Below are positions 45,905-54,286 of a stretch of DNA of 64,000 bases, piece by piece. Under the pieces are notes generated by a model, which ran no database searches, was not told the DNA's origin, and saw only the letters and a program-made list of their open reading frames with translations. Made by a program: the position numbers and the translations under genes. Positions within the stretch are counted from its first letter, which is position 1. Every line of letters starts with the position of its first letter. This DNA comes from CAZDCD01 sp964503885 (lineage in GTDB: Bacteria; Bacteroidota; Bacteroidia; Bacteroidales; UBA10428), in assembly GCA_964503885.1 (NCBI GenBank), contig CAZDCD010000003.1, positions 182,763 through 246,762 of the forward strand. Reading direction: 5' to 3'.

Positions 45905-47632
45905 TTATTTGTTATCATCTACAAAAAGTACCAGTGCGGCAGCGGCAATCATTGATGCCCCTCCTGCAACAAGGGCCATAATGCTTTCACCGTTGAAAAT
46001 GCTTTTAACCAGGAATCCAAGGATGCTTGCAGCCATAATCTGTGGTATTACAATAAAAAAATTGAAAATACCCATGTATGTTCCCATCTTGTGAGATGGC
46101 AGCGATCCTGTAAGAATGGCATACGGCATTGCCAGAATACTTGCCCAGGCAAGGCCTATTCCAAGTTCCGGAATCATCAGCAATTTTGGGTTTTTGATAA
46201 GCAAAAACGAGATAAGGCTCAATCCTCCTATGACCAAACTCACTGAATGAACGGTCTTACGGCTGCTAATTTTTGCAAGGCCAATAAGAAGGAATGCCAT
46301 AATTGCAGCGAAACCATTATATACAGCCATTAGTATACCAACCCAATCTGCACCTTTATTGTATTCTTTCTCGATATGCAATAACCGTTGTTCAACATGC
46401 CTGTTCAATCCCAGGAGACCGCTCTTTTTTTCATCATTAAAGAACTGAACCACTCTCATGGTAGCAACAACCTTTCTGCCGGATTCGAAATTCTTTTCAA
46501 AGAGGTTCATATCTGATCTGATATCTTCGAGATTTGTCCATTCCTTTGCTGCAGAAAGCAGTGATATGCTGTCTACCGATTGCCTCAATGACTCATAGGT
46601 AGACCGGTCGAGCTCCATATCGTATTTTGTGCTTGTAACCCCAGCGGTAGTATATATCCACATTGAAAAAAGCGCAAACCACGAGAAAAACTGCACAAAA
46701 GCCAACTGAACCATGGTTTTTGGCATCTTAAACAGATCACTGACTACGATTACCAATCCGTTATTCGTATTGTTGTTTTTAATAAGCAATCCCGTAAGCA
46801 GCAAGATCAGTCCAAAGCCGATCAGGCCGAAACCAAGAATGTACACTTCAGCCTCCATGTTCAGGATGGAAACAAGAATGGTCATCACAATCCCGCCTAA
46901 TACCCAGAAAAACGATGCTTTTAAGAAACGGCCAGGTGAAAGGATATCGTCTCCCTTATGTTTTAGAATGGCATTATCTGAACTTGCTTCATTAAACTTC
47001 GCAAGCTCTGCGGGCGAATATTCCCGTGTTCGGAGAACGGTCCATAAAACTGCTGATAAAAAAACGATTGCTCCGATCAGGAACGAGAAAATAATATTGG
47101 GAGGTATACTGTTCTCTTTCGAGATATTTGAAACGCCAAACCAGTTCGTAAGAACATAGGGCAAAGCGGAAGCGATAACTGCACCTGTGCCTATAAAAAA
47201 ACTCTGCATGGCAAAGCCTTTTGTACGCTGTTCCGAAGGCAACATATCACCCACGAATGCACGAAAAGGTTCCATAGAGATATTAATGGACGCATCCATT
47301 ATCCACAACATTCCTGCAGCCACCCACCATACCGGCGAGTGTGGCATCAGCAGCAAAGCCACTGATGCAAGAATAGCTCCTGAAAGAAAATAGGGCCTCC
47401 GGCGTCCCAATCTGTTCCATGTATTATCGCTCATATGACCGATGATAGGTTGCATGATCAGGCCCGTGACGGGTGCGGCAATCCAAAGAATGGGTATATT
47501 CTCGACTTTTGCACCAAGGGTTTCGAAGATCCGGCTTACGTTAGCATTCTGCAAGGCAAATCCGAACTGGATCCCCAAAAAGCCAAAGGACATATTCCAG
47601 ATCTGCCAGAATGATAATTGAGGTTTTTTCAT
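45905..47632 (-). CDS. MFS sugar transporter, GPH/SLC45-like
   Basis: A 575-residue transporter with twelve expected membrane segments. FGFALQNANVSRIFETLGA at the N-terminus and RLGRRRPYFLSGAILAS (about 74-90) are typical of the SLC45-like sugar:proton symporters found with maltose and sucrose use genes. A soluble insert of roughly 85 residues (about 337-422, helical and charged) sits between two membrane segments in the second half, making it longer than usual. Given the neighbours it probably imports maltose or short maltodextrins into the cytoplasm. It heads the operon transporter-pgmB-GH65-GH13. Confidence 0.88.
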   Translation of the reverse strand: MKKPQLSFWQIWNMSFGFLGIQFGFALQNANVSRIFETLGAKVENIPILWIAAPVTGLIMQPIIGHMSDNTWNRLGRRRPYFLSGAILASVALLLMPHSPVWWVAAGMLWIMDASINISMEPFRAFVGDMLPSEQRTKGFAMQSFFIGTGAVIASALPYVLTNWFGVSNISKENSIPPNIIFSFLIGAIVFLSAVLWTVLRTREYSPAELAKFNEASSDNAILKHKGDDILSPGRFLKASFFWVLGGIVMTILVSILNMEAEVYILGFGLIGFGLILLLTGLLIKNNNTNNGLVIVVSDLFKMPKTMVQLAFVQFFSWFALFSMWIYTTAGVTSTKYDMELDRSTYESLRQSVDSISLLSAAKEWTNLEDIRSDMNLFEKNFESGRKVVATMRVVQFFNDEKKSGLLGLNRHVEQRLLHIEKEYNKGADWVGILMAVYNGFAAIMAFLLIGLAKISSRKTVHSVSLVIGGLSLISFLLIKNPKLLMIPELGIGLAWASILAMPYAILTGSLPSHKMGTYMGIFNFFIVIPQIMAASILGFLVKSIFNGESIMALVAGGASMIAAAALVLFVDDNK

Positions 47633-48051
47633 AGCAACATCTCTTTATTAAGCCAACAGTTATATACCTTTTGCAATGTAATTCGATTGGCAAAATAATC
47701 TATAATCCCAATATTTTAAAGGGAATAAATGGAATAAGAAAAATTAATCCGGTAAGGTTTACACAACAAATGTATTGAATCTCCGGCAGATATTTTTTCC
47801 ATTATGTTCAGACCGGGTTAAAAATACAGCCGGTGATCACCTGGAATATCCTGTCTCCTGTAGCTTACAGAAGGATTAAATCCATATAAAAAAATCTACG
47901 CAAACGTTTGAAATGGATGTTCAGGTTAATGAAGTACTTAAAGTCGTGAGTTGGAAGCTTAGAAGGTTGGAAGAAAATTAGCTATTGGTTATATAATTAC
48001 TTTAATTACTCAGGAAACTCTGAACATCAGGTACAACGAACTCCAGACTAT
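47633..48051. other. Intergenic region upstream of the transporter operon, 419 bases
   Basis: The gap between lacI and the transporter gene holds one LacI-type operator (47899-47910) and no convincing reading frame. The stretch AAAGTCGTGAGTTGGAAG near 47940 resembles short repeated intergenic sequence. A promoter for the transporter operon is expected here, but no clear TAnnTTTG box on the minus strand was found. Confidence 0.55.
47899..47910. promoter_or_regulatory. LacI-family operator upstream of the transporter operon
   Basis: GCAAACGTTTGA matches 11 of 12 bases of the palindrome GCAAACGTTTGC found before susC. It lies 267 bases upstream of the transporter start. The CG-centred palindrome is typical of LacI-family binding sites, and the lacI gene is adjacent. 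Confidence 0.7.
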
Positions 48052-49083
48052 TCAGGTACTTTTTCCATTCCTGTTTGTTGATTCCCGAATTAACAACACC
48101 GGTGTAAAAACTTTTCTCCGGGCTGGGGAAACTAAATTTGTTTGTGCAATTCTTTCCAGTAGAAACCGGGTTGCTTCAAATCCTATCTCATAGCCATTCT
48201 GCTCAATTGTAGTAAGGGCGGGACAAATAATTGTTGATAACGGGCCATCGCCGAACCCGACTACAGCCACATCTTCCGGAACTCGGAGACCGGATTTGGT
48301 CAGTTCCTGTATAACTGTTATAGCAGTGGAATCATTCACTGCAAAAAAACCATCAGGCTTAGGCTCTCTGGATAGTATCCTGTGAATTTTATCAACCACT
48401 TTTTCACTTGTATCGCATAAATAAATATTCGATGGATCAGGTGCAAAATTATGGTCTGTCAGGGCCTGCATATAACCTTCTTTTCTCAGTCGTCCGATCA
48501 GGAGATTGTCCGGAGCCGAGAGATGTACAATATTTTTGCATCCTATGGACAGCAAATGTTCCGTTGCCATATAAGCCCCTTTAAAATCGTCAACAATTAC
48601 CGTATCGGCTTCAAGAGAAGCGCTTTCACGATCAAAAAAAACAAGGGGGATATGATTATCATGAAAACTCATTAAATGATCGAACCGTTTTGTGGATTTT
48701 GCAACCGAAACCAGCACCCCGTCAACCCTGTGGTCAATGAGTGCCTGGGCCACCATGGTTTCCCTCTCGTACATTTCATTTGTCTGGCATAACATCACAT
48801 TCAGCCCGGCCTCATAGGCAAGGTCTTCTATGCCGCTTACCACCGAGGAAAAGAAAAAATGCACGACCTCTGGAATGATGACGCCTATGGTATTGCTTCT
48901 GTTATTCTTTAATCCCAGCGCCAGGGCGTTAGGCCTGTAATTCAACTTTTTAGCTACGCCATTCACCCTTTCCTTGGTCTCGGGGCTGATATCGGGATGA
49001 TCTTTCAATGCACGGGAAACTGTGGATACAGAAATTCCCAGCATCCTGGCTATATCTTTTATGGTAACATGCAAACTTCCCAT
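48052..49083 (-). CDS. LacI-family transcriptional regulator of the alpha-glucan locus
   Basis: A 343-residue regulator with an N-terminal helix-turn-helix (VTIKDIARMLGISVSTVSRAL, residues 6-26), hinge region (RPNALALGLKNN) and a periplasmic-binding-protein-like sensor domain (NTIGVIIPEVVHFFFSSVVSG onward). Such proteins bind palindromic sites and respond to sugars or sugar phosphates. It is divergent from susC and co-directional with the transporter operon. Palindromes of LacI type lie on both sides of the gene. It could repress or activate; in Bacteroidota SusR-type activators are more usual for starch, so a LacI regulator is a variation shared with many marine relatives. Confidence 0.93.
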   Translation of the reverse strand: MGSLHVTIKDIARMLGISVSTVSRALKDHPDISPETKERVNGVAKKLNYRPNALALGLKNNRSNTIGVIIPEVVHFFFSSVVSGIEDLAYEAGLNVMLCQTNEMYERETMVAQALIDHRVDGVLVSVAKSTKRFDHLMSFHDNHIPLVFFDRESASLEADTVIVDDFKGAYMATEHLLSIGCKNIVHLSAPDNLLIGRLRKEGYMQALTDHNFAPDPSNIYLCDTSEKVVDKIHRILSREPKPDGFFAVNDSTAITVIQELTKSGLRVPEDVAVVGFGDGPLSTIICPALTTIEQNGYEIGFEATRFLLERIAQTNLVSPARRKVFTPVLLIRESTNRNGKST

Positions 49084-49159
49084 GTAAGAATATTCATTTA
49101 AAATGGTAAAAAGTTCATAAATATAAAAAAAACATGAATAAAGTCATATAAAATATCAT

Positions 49160-49196
49160 GCAAACGTTTGCGGGATCGTTTGCGAAATCGTTTGCG
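49160..49196. promoter_or_regulatory. Array of LacI-family operator half-sites
   Basis: The perfect palindrome GCAAACGTTTGC (49160-49171) is followed by two further copies of CGTTTGCG. The three half-sites start at 49165, 49177 and 49189, exactly 12 bases apart. The array lies 77 bases upstream of lacI and about 30 bases upstream of the susC -33 box, so it could control both directions. Confidence 0.75.
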
Positions 49197-49225
49197 TTAA
49201 ATTTTTGAAAATTAGCTAGTTATAA

Positions 49226-49256
49226 GTTGTTTTTATGTGAAAAATATGTATATTTG
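49226..49256 (+). promoter_or_regulatory. Predicted susC promoter
   Basis: GTTG (49226-49229) and TATATTTG (49249-49256) fit the Bacteroidota -33 (TTTG-like) and -7 (TAnnTTTG) boxes with a 19-base spacer. Transcription would start near 49263. The operator array lies just upstream. Confidence 0.6.
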
Positions 49257-49264
49257 TTCTTGTT

Positions 49265-49302
49265 TTAACCCACATAAGTCTCATCGCATAAGGTAGGGTT
49301 AA
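49265..49302 (+). other. Possible hairpin at the 5' end of the susC mRNA
   Basis: TTAACCC (49265-49271) can pair with GGGTTAA (49296-49302). The 7-base stem would close a 24-base loop right at the predicted transcript start. Confidence 0.35.
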
Positions 49303-49364
49303 GTTAGGGATAATTGGTTTAAGGAGCAATATAGTAAGGAAGGTTTACAGGAATTCAGGACAAA

Positions 49365-49387
49365 ATTACCATGGTTTTAATGGTAAT
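49365..49387 (+). other. Perfect hairpin in the susC leader
   Basis: ATTACCAT and ATGGTAAT pair perfectly over 8 bases around a 7-base loop, with no T run afterwards. It lies 24 bases before the small reading frame in the leader. It could be an RNA structure or a protein-binding palindrome. Confidence 0.45.
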
Positions 49388-49410
49388 ACGTCAATAAATA
49401 TAAATAGTGG

Positions 49411-49572
49411 ATGAATACTACATTATTAAAAAAAATAGTAAAAACCTTTCAGCAGCAACTGCATTTTCCCATAATGCCGGATCGTTTCAATTCATGGTAT
49501 GATCCGGAATATTTACCCGATAAACAAAGAATCCGGGGAAAACTAATAAATGATAAACATGTAACATTTTAA
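49411..49572 (+). CDS. Possible 53-residue small protein or leader peptide before susC
   Basis: An ATG-started frame of 53 codons begins at 49411 directly after an in-frame TAG and ends with TAA 10 bases before the susC ATG. The peptide is basic at its N-terminus (MNTTLLKKIVKTFQQQ) and polar afterwards (MPDRFNSWYDPEYLPDKQR). The codons resemble those of neighbouring genes. I do not recognise it. It could be a translated small protein, a regulatory leader peptide, or chance. No signal peptide or membrane segment is seen. Confidence 0.35.
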   Translation: MNTTLLKKIVKTFQQQLHFPIMPDRFNSWYDPEYLPDKQRIRGKLINDKHVTF

Positions 49573-49582
49573 TCCTTGACCT

Positions 49583-52500
49583 ATGAAAAACAAAAGAAAA
49601 CTGATTATTCTACTGGCATCGTTTTACCTCATGCTTGTTTCTGCCGGGCAACTATATGCCCAGGATCTGGAGCTGTCAGGAAAGGTAACAGATGCGGTGA
49701 CCGGTGATCCGTTACCGGGTGTAACGGTTCTTGAAAAAGGAACGACTTCAGGAACATCAAGTGACATCGACGGGAATTTTCAGCTCACTGTTCCCAAAGG
49801 TGCCACGCTTGTTATCTCTTCCATTGGTTATACCAATGTTGAACAGGTAATTGAAAACAATAATTATTTAACCATAGCTCTTGAACCCGGTGTCGAACAG
49901 CTTGATGAAGTGGTGGTTATCGGGTATGGCACGGTTAAAAAATCTGATGCAACCGGTGCGGTTAATGTATTGAGTGCAAAAGATTTTAATAAAGGCGCCA
50001 TAACTTCGCCACAGGAACTGCTTGCGGGAAGAAGTGCAGGAGTAGTTATTACTACCACAGGAGGAGCACCTGGTGGAAACTCAACCATACGTATACGTGG
50101 CGGCTCTTCCATGTCAGCCAGCAATGACCCTTTAATTGTCCTGGACGGATTACCTCTGGATACGAGGGCTGTTTCAGGTATGGGAAATCCACTGACAATG
50201 ATAAATCCAAATGACATCGAATCTTTTACCGTCCTTAAAGATGCCTCGGCTACTGCAATTTACGGTTCACGGGCATCCAACGGCGTTATTATTATTACCA
50301 CTAAAAAAGGTACGTATGGTAAAGAAATTGAGTTGGATTACACGGGTAATTTTTACCTGAATACCACACCGAAATACCTCGATGTATTTACCGGTGACGA
50401 AATGAGATCAATTGCTGCCAAACTTTTGGAAGACGGCATGCCGGGACTAAGTGCAAAGGCATTGACAAGGCTCGGAACTGAAAATACCGACTGGCAGAAA
50501 GAAATCTATCATACTGCAGCTGGTCATGATCACAACCTGAGTGTGTCGGGCACATACAAAGATGTTCCTTACAGGGGATCACTGGGGTATACCTATCAAA
50601 ATGGTATTCTCAGGACAACAAGTCTGCAAAGAACAACATTGAGTTTATACGCAGGGCCTTCATTTTTTGACCAACACCTGAAGGTGAATGCGAATCTGAG
50701 GGGAATGTATTCAAAAGAAAATTTCGGGGAAACAGGTGCGATAAACGGTGCCGTGGCCTTTGACCCGACACAACCTGTGAAAAACGGGAACATCAGGTTC
50801 GGTGGGTTTTATACCTGGACCAATCTGTCCGATACATTACCGAGCGGGAAGATGAATCCCAACGGATATCCAAATCCCATCGGAGTGAGTAATCCTGTGG
50901 CCCAGCTCAAACAAACCAACAACACTTCGGCTGTGATGAGAAGCCTGGGAAATATCAAACTCGATTATACCTTTCACGGATTACCCGATTTACGGGCGAA
51001 TCTGAACCTAGGGTATGACTATTTTAAGACCAACAAAGGAGTAAATAACGCTCCCTCCAACGCAGCATTTACATTTCGTGACGGGGTCGGAAAAATCACT
51101 GACTATAGCCAGAAAGGAAAGAACGAACTCCTTGATTTCTATTTGAATTACGCTAAGGAATTGCCGTTTGCCAGCAGCAATATTGATGTTACTGCCGGCT
51201 ATTCGTGGCAGCATGTCCGGAGGGAAGGCTCAAACACCAAAACAAACGTTGCAGAAACCATTGGCGATACAACCACATATGCTCATGAATATTACCTGGT
51301 TTCATTCTTTGGAAGGCTGAATTATTCATTGATGGATAAATATCTTTTAACGGTATCGGTTCGTGACGACGGCTCATCAAGATTTGCAAAAGAAAACCGG
51401 TGGGGGCTTTTTCCTGCCGCAGCATTCGCCTGGAAGATTAACAATGAATCGTTTCTTAAAAACGTCAGGGCAATAACCGATCTGAAACTACGGTTGGGTT
51501 ATGGCATTACCGGCCAGCAGGATATCGTAAAACCCGATGAAGAGAATCTGAGCCGCAATTATTATCCTTACCTTGCCATATACCGGTTAAGCGAATCGAC
51601 AGCCCAATATCAGTTCGGAAATACCTTTTATCCGACACTGAGACCCGATCCCTACGATGCAAATATTAAGTGGGAGGAAACGACAACCTACAATATAGGG
51701 ATTGACTTCGGTTTCATGAAGAACCGGATCACAGGTTCAGTTGATGTGTACGAACGCGAGACTAAAGATCTGTTAAACTTCATTCCTATTGCAGCCGGCA
51801 GCAATTTTTCAAATTTCCTGCTGACCAATGTCGGAGATCTTAAAAACCAGGGGATTGAAGTAACCCTGAACCTGCAACCGGTTTTTACACGCGATTGGTT
51901 CTGGATGATAGGAACAACGGTATCTTATAATAAGAACGAGATCACCAGATTAACTGCCACGGATGACCCCGAATATACGGGAGTCGCAGTTGGAGTTATA
52001 AGCGGTGGTGTAGGTAACTTTATCCAGAACAACAATGTAGGGTATCCTGTTAATTCATTCTTTGTATTCCAGCAGGTATATGGTACAGACGGTTTGCCGG
52101 TCGAAGGATTGTATGTTGACCGCAGCGGAGAAGGCGGAGTGGTTTCGAGCAATAACCTTAACAAGTACCATTACAAAAAGCCCGCACCCGATGTATTGAT
52201 GGGTGTGAATTCAAGGGTAAGCTATAAGAACTTCGATTTCTCGTTTTCCGGCAGATTGAGTATAGGCAACTACGTTTATAATAATGTAGCTTCAGACAGG
52301 GCCGTATACAGCAGCATGTATAACCAGTCGGGATTTTTCAATAACCTGCCCACACAGGTCAATGATACAAAATTTATCAATCCGCAATACTGGTCTGATT
52401 TCTATGTAGAAAATGCTTCTTTCTTCAGAATGGATAATATGAGCATAGGATATGATATGCAGCAACTGTTCACGCAGAATTTTAAGATGCGGATCAACTT

Positions 52501-52627
52501 CACGGTTCAGAATGCATTTGTCATTACAAAATACAAAGGCCTTGATCCTGAAATCGATGGCGGAATAGACAACAATGTATATCCCCGGCCCCGCATCTTC
52601 GTTCTGGGCGTAAATATCTCACTGTAA
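49583..52627 (+). CDS. susC: SusC-type TonB-dependent outer membrane transporter
   Basis: A 1,014-residue outer-membrane receptor that imports oligosaccharides, powered by TonB. It has a signal peptide (LIILLASFYLMLVSAGQLYA), a carboxypeptidase-D2-like N-terminal domain (LELSGKVTDAVTGDPLPGVTV, about residues 30-105), the SusC TonB-box region (LDEVVVIGYGTVKKSDATGAV), a plug domain (SPQELLAGRSAGVVITT, IRGGSSMSASNDPLIVLDG) and a C-terminal 22-strand barrel ending RPRIFVLGVNISL. Followed after 20 bases by susD. The context with GH13 and GH65 enzymes points to alpha-glucan oligosaccharides as substrate. Confidence 0.96.
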   Translation: MKNKRKLIILLASFYLMLVSAGQLYAQDLELSGKVTDAVTGDPLPGVTVLEKGTTSGTSSDIDGNFQLTVPKGATLVISSIGYTNVEQVIENNNYLTIALEPGVEQLDEVVVIGYGTVKKSDATGAVNVLSAKDFNKGAITSPQELLAGRSAGVVITTTGGAPGGNSTIRIRGGSSMSASNDPLIVLDGLPLDTRAVSGMGNPLTMINPNDIESFTVLKDASATAIYGSRASNGVIIITTKKGTYGKEIELDYTGNFYLNTTPKYLDVFTGDEMRSIAAKLLEDGMPGLSAKALTRLGTENTDWQKEIYHTAAGHDHNLSVSGTYKDVPYRGSLGYTYQNGILRTTSLQRTTLSLYAGPSFFDQHLKVNANLRGMYSKENFGETGAINGAVAFDPTQPVKNGNIRFGGFYTWTNLSDTLPSGKMNPNGYPNPIGVSNPVAQLKQTNNTSAVMRSLGNIKLDYTFHGLPDLRANLNLGYDYFKTNKGVNNAPSNAAFTFRDGVGKITDYSQKGKNELLDFYLNYAKELPFASSNIDVTAGYSWQHVRREGSNTKTNVAETIGDTTTYAHEYYLVSFFGRLNYSLMDKYLLTVSVRDDGSSRFAKENRWGLFPAAAFAWKINNESFLKNVRAITDLKLRLGYGITGQQDIVKPDEENLSRNYYPYLAIYRLSESTAQYQFGNTFYPTLRPDPYDANIKWEETTTYNIGIDFGFMKNRITGSVDVYERETKDLLNFIPIAAGSNFSNFLLTNVGDLKNQGIEVTLNLQPVFTRDWFWMIGTTVSYNKNEITRLTATDDPEYTGVAVGVISGGVGNFIQNNNVGYPVNSFFVFQQVYGTDGLPVEGLYVDRSGEGGVVSSNNLNKYHYKKPAPDVLMGVNSRVSYKNFDFSFSGRLSIGNYVYNNVASDRAVYSSMYNQSGFFNNLPTQVNDTKFINPQYWSDFYVENASFFRMDNMSIGYDMQQLFTQNFKMRINFTVQNAFVITKYKGLDPEIDGGIDNNVYPRPRIFVLGVNISL

Positions 52628-52647
52628 AACTTTTAAAGGATAAAGAA

Positions 52648-54213
52648 ATGAAAAAAACTGGTAAAATATTTATTTACATACTGTTTGTATCTGTGTTGAT
52701 TGCATCATGTGTTAAAGACCTGGATGTGACACCAATAGATACGAAGCTTACCACTTCAGCCACCGTATTCGACAATCCTAAAGGCTATATTGAGGCATTG
52801 GCAAAATTATATGCTTCTTTCTCTGTAAGCGGCCAGCAGGGCCCTGCAGGGCAGCCCGATATTGCAGGCATCGATGAAGGATTTTCCAATTACCTTCGTC
52901 AGTACTGGAACTGCCAGGAACTGACAACGGATGAGGCTGTAATGGCCTGGAATGATGCTACAATAAAAGATTTCCACTGGCAGACATGGACACCGAACGA
53001 TGTTTTTCTTGCAGCCATGTACTCCAGAATATTTTTTACTGTGGCACTGTGCAATGAATACATTAGGGTTACCGCAGGCAATACCGATGAAAATGTGATG
53101 CGGTATCATGCCGAGGCCCGATTTATCAGGGCGCTTGCATACTACCATGCACTCGATATGTTCGGAAATGTCCCGTTTGTTACCGAAGCCGATAAACCAG
53201 GCGCTTATTTTCCGGAACAGATTTCCCGCGCCGATCTTTACAATTATATAGAATCGGAACTTCTCGCCATTGAATCGGAACTTGGACCTCCCCGGTTTGA
53301 ATATGCCAGAGCCGATCAGGCAGCAGCATGGACATTACTGGCAAAACTCTACCTGAATGCAAATGTATATATCGGACAGGAAAGGAATACCGAATGCCTC
53401 ACCTACTGCAAAATGGTTATTGCTTCTTCCTATTCCCTTAATCCTGTATACCAGGACAATTTCACGGCAGACAATAACCTCAGCCCGGAAATTATCTTTC
53501 CGATAACTTGTGACGGTTCGTATACGAGGTCCTACGGAGGAATGACTTACCTGATCCATGCTGCAATAGGCGGAAGTATGCCTGCAGCTGATTTTGGAGT
53601 CGGTGGCGGCTGGGGAGGTATCCGCACAACTAAGGCACTGGTCAATAAATTTTCCGACCCGACCGGTTCAACAGATTCCCGGGCTATGTTCTGGAGCGAT
53701 GGGCAATCACTAGAAATAAATGATATTGCTCAGTTCACAGACGGATGGGCAGTTACAAAGTATAAGAATATAACTTCAACCGGTGGACCCGCCCTGCACA
53801 GTCATCCTGATTTTGTGGATACGGATTATCCCATGTTCAGACTTTCCGATGTGTACCTTATGTATGCTGAAGCTCTGCTAAGAGGTGGCTCCGGAGGTGA
53901 TGCAGTTACTGCACTGGGTTATCTTAACGCGCTAAGGGAACGGGCATATGGAGATGCGTCAGGTGATATTACCCAGGGACAACTAACACTGGATTTCATT
54001 CTGGATGAACGGGCCCGTGAGCTTTTCTGGGAAGGACACAGAAGAACTGACCTGATTCGCTTTGGTGAGTTGACAAACGGAGATTATACCTGGCCGTGGA
54101 AAGGTAATGTTGCTGAAGGAACGGCCACTGAAAGTTTCCGTGACCTCTTTCCAGTTCCCGCTGCAGACCTAGGTGCAAACCCGAATCTGGTTCAAAATAC
54201 CGGGTACAATTAG
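52648..54213 (+). CDS. susD: SusD/RagB-type starch-binding lipoprotein
   Basis: A 521-residue surface lipoprotein. The signal sequence ends in a lipobox (VSVLIASCVKDLDVTP, Cys near residue 21). The SusD fold with tetratricopeptide-like helices is indicated by EARFIRALAYYHALDMFGNVPFV, QAAAWTLLAKLYLNANVY and the C-terminal LDFILDERARELFWEGHRRTDLIRFG. It caps the SusC barrel and binds glycan. Spacing of 20 bases from susC supports an operon. Confidence 0.96.
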   Translation: MKKTGKIFIYILFVSVLIASCVKDLDVTPIDTKLTTSATVFDNPKGYIEALAKLYASFSVSGQQGPAGQPDIAGIDEGFSNYLRQYWNCQELTTDEAVMAWNDATIKDFHWQTWTPNDVFLAAMYSRIFFTVALCNEYIRVTAGNTDENVMRYHAEARFIRALAYYHALDMFGNVPFVTEADKPGAYFPEQISRADLYNYIESELLAIESELGPPRFEYARADQAAAWTLLAKLYLNANVYIGQERNTECLTYCKMVIASSYSLNPVYQDNFTADNNLSPEIIFPITCDGSYTRSYGGMTYLIHAAIGGSMPAADFGVGGGWGGIRTTKALVNKFSDPTGSTDSRAMFWSDGQSLEINDIAQFTDGWAVTKYKNITSTGGPALHSHPDFVDTDYPMFRLSDVYLMYAEALLRGGSGGDAVTALGYLNALRERAYGDASGDITQGQLTLDFILDERARELFWEGHRRTDLIRFGELTNGDYTWPWKGNVAEGTATESFRDLFPVPAADLGANPNLVQNTGYN

Positions 54214-54286
54214 AATATTCCTATGATCAGAACCTGATCATGGAATCTTTTAATCAGTTATTTATTCTAACTTTAAAATAAAAAAA

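Larger units (their letters stand above)
49084..49410. other. Divergent regulatory region between lacI and the susC leader
   Basis: No gene is seen from the lacI start to the small frame at 49411. The region holds three phased operator half-sites (49160-49196), a susC promoter (49226-49256) and two potential RNA hairpins in the leader (49265-49302 and 49365-49387). The susC leader downstream of the promoter is about 320 bases, long for a SusC gene. Confidence 0.6.
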
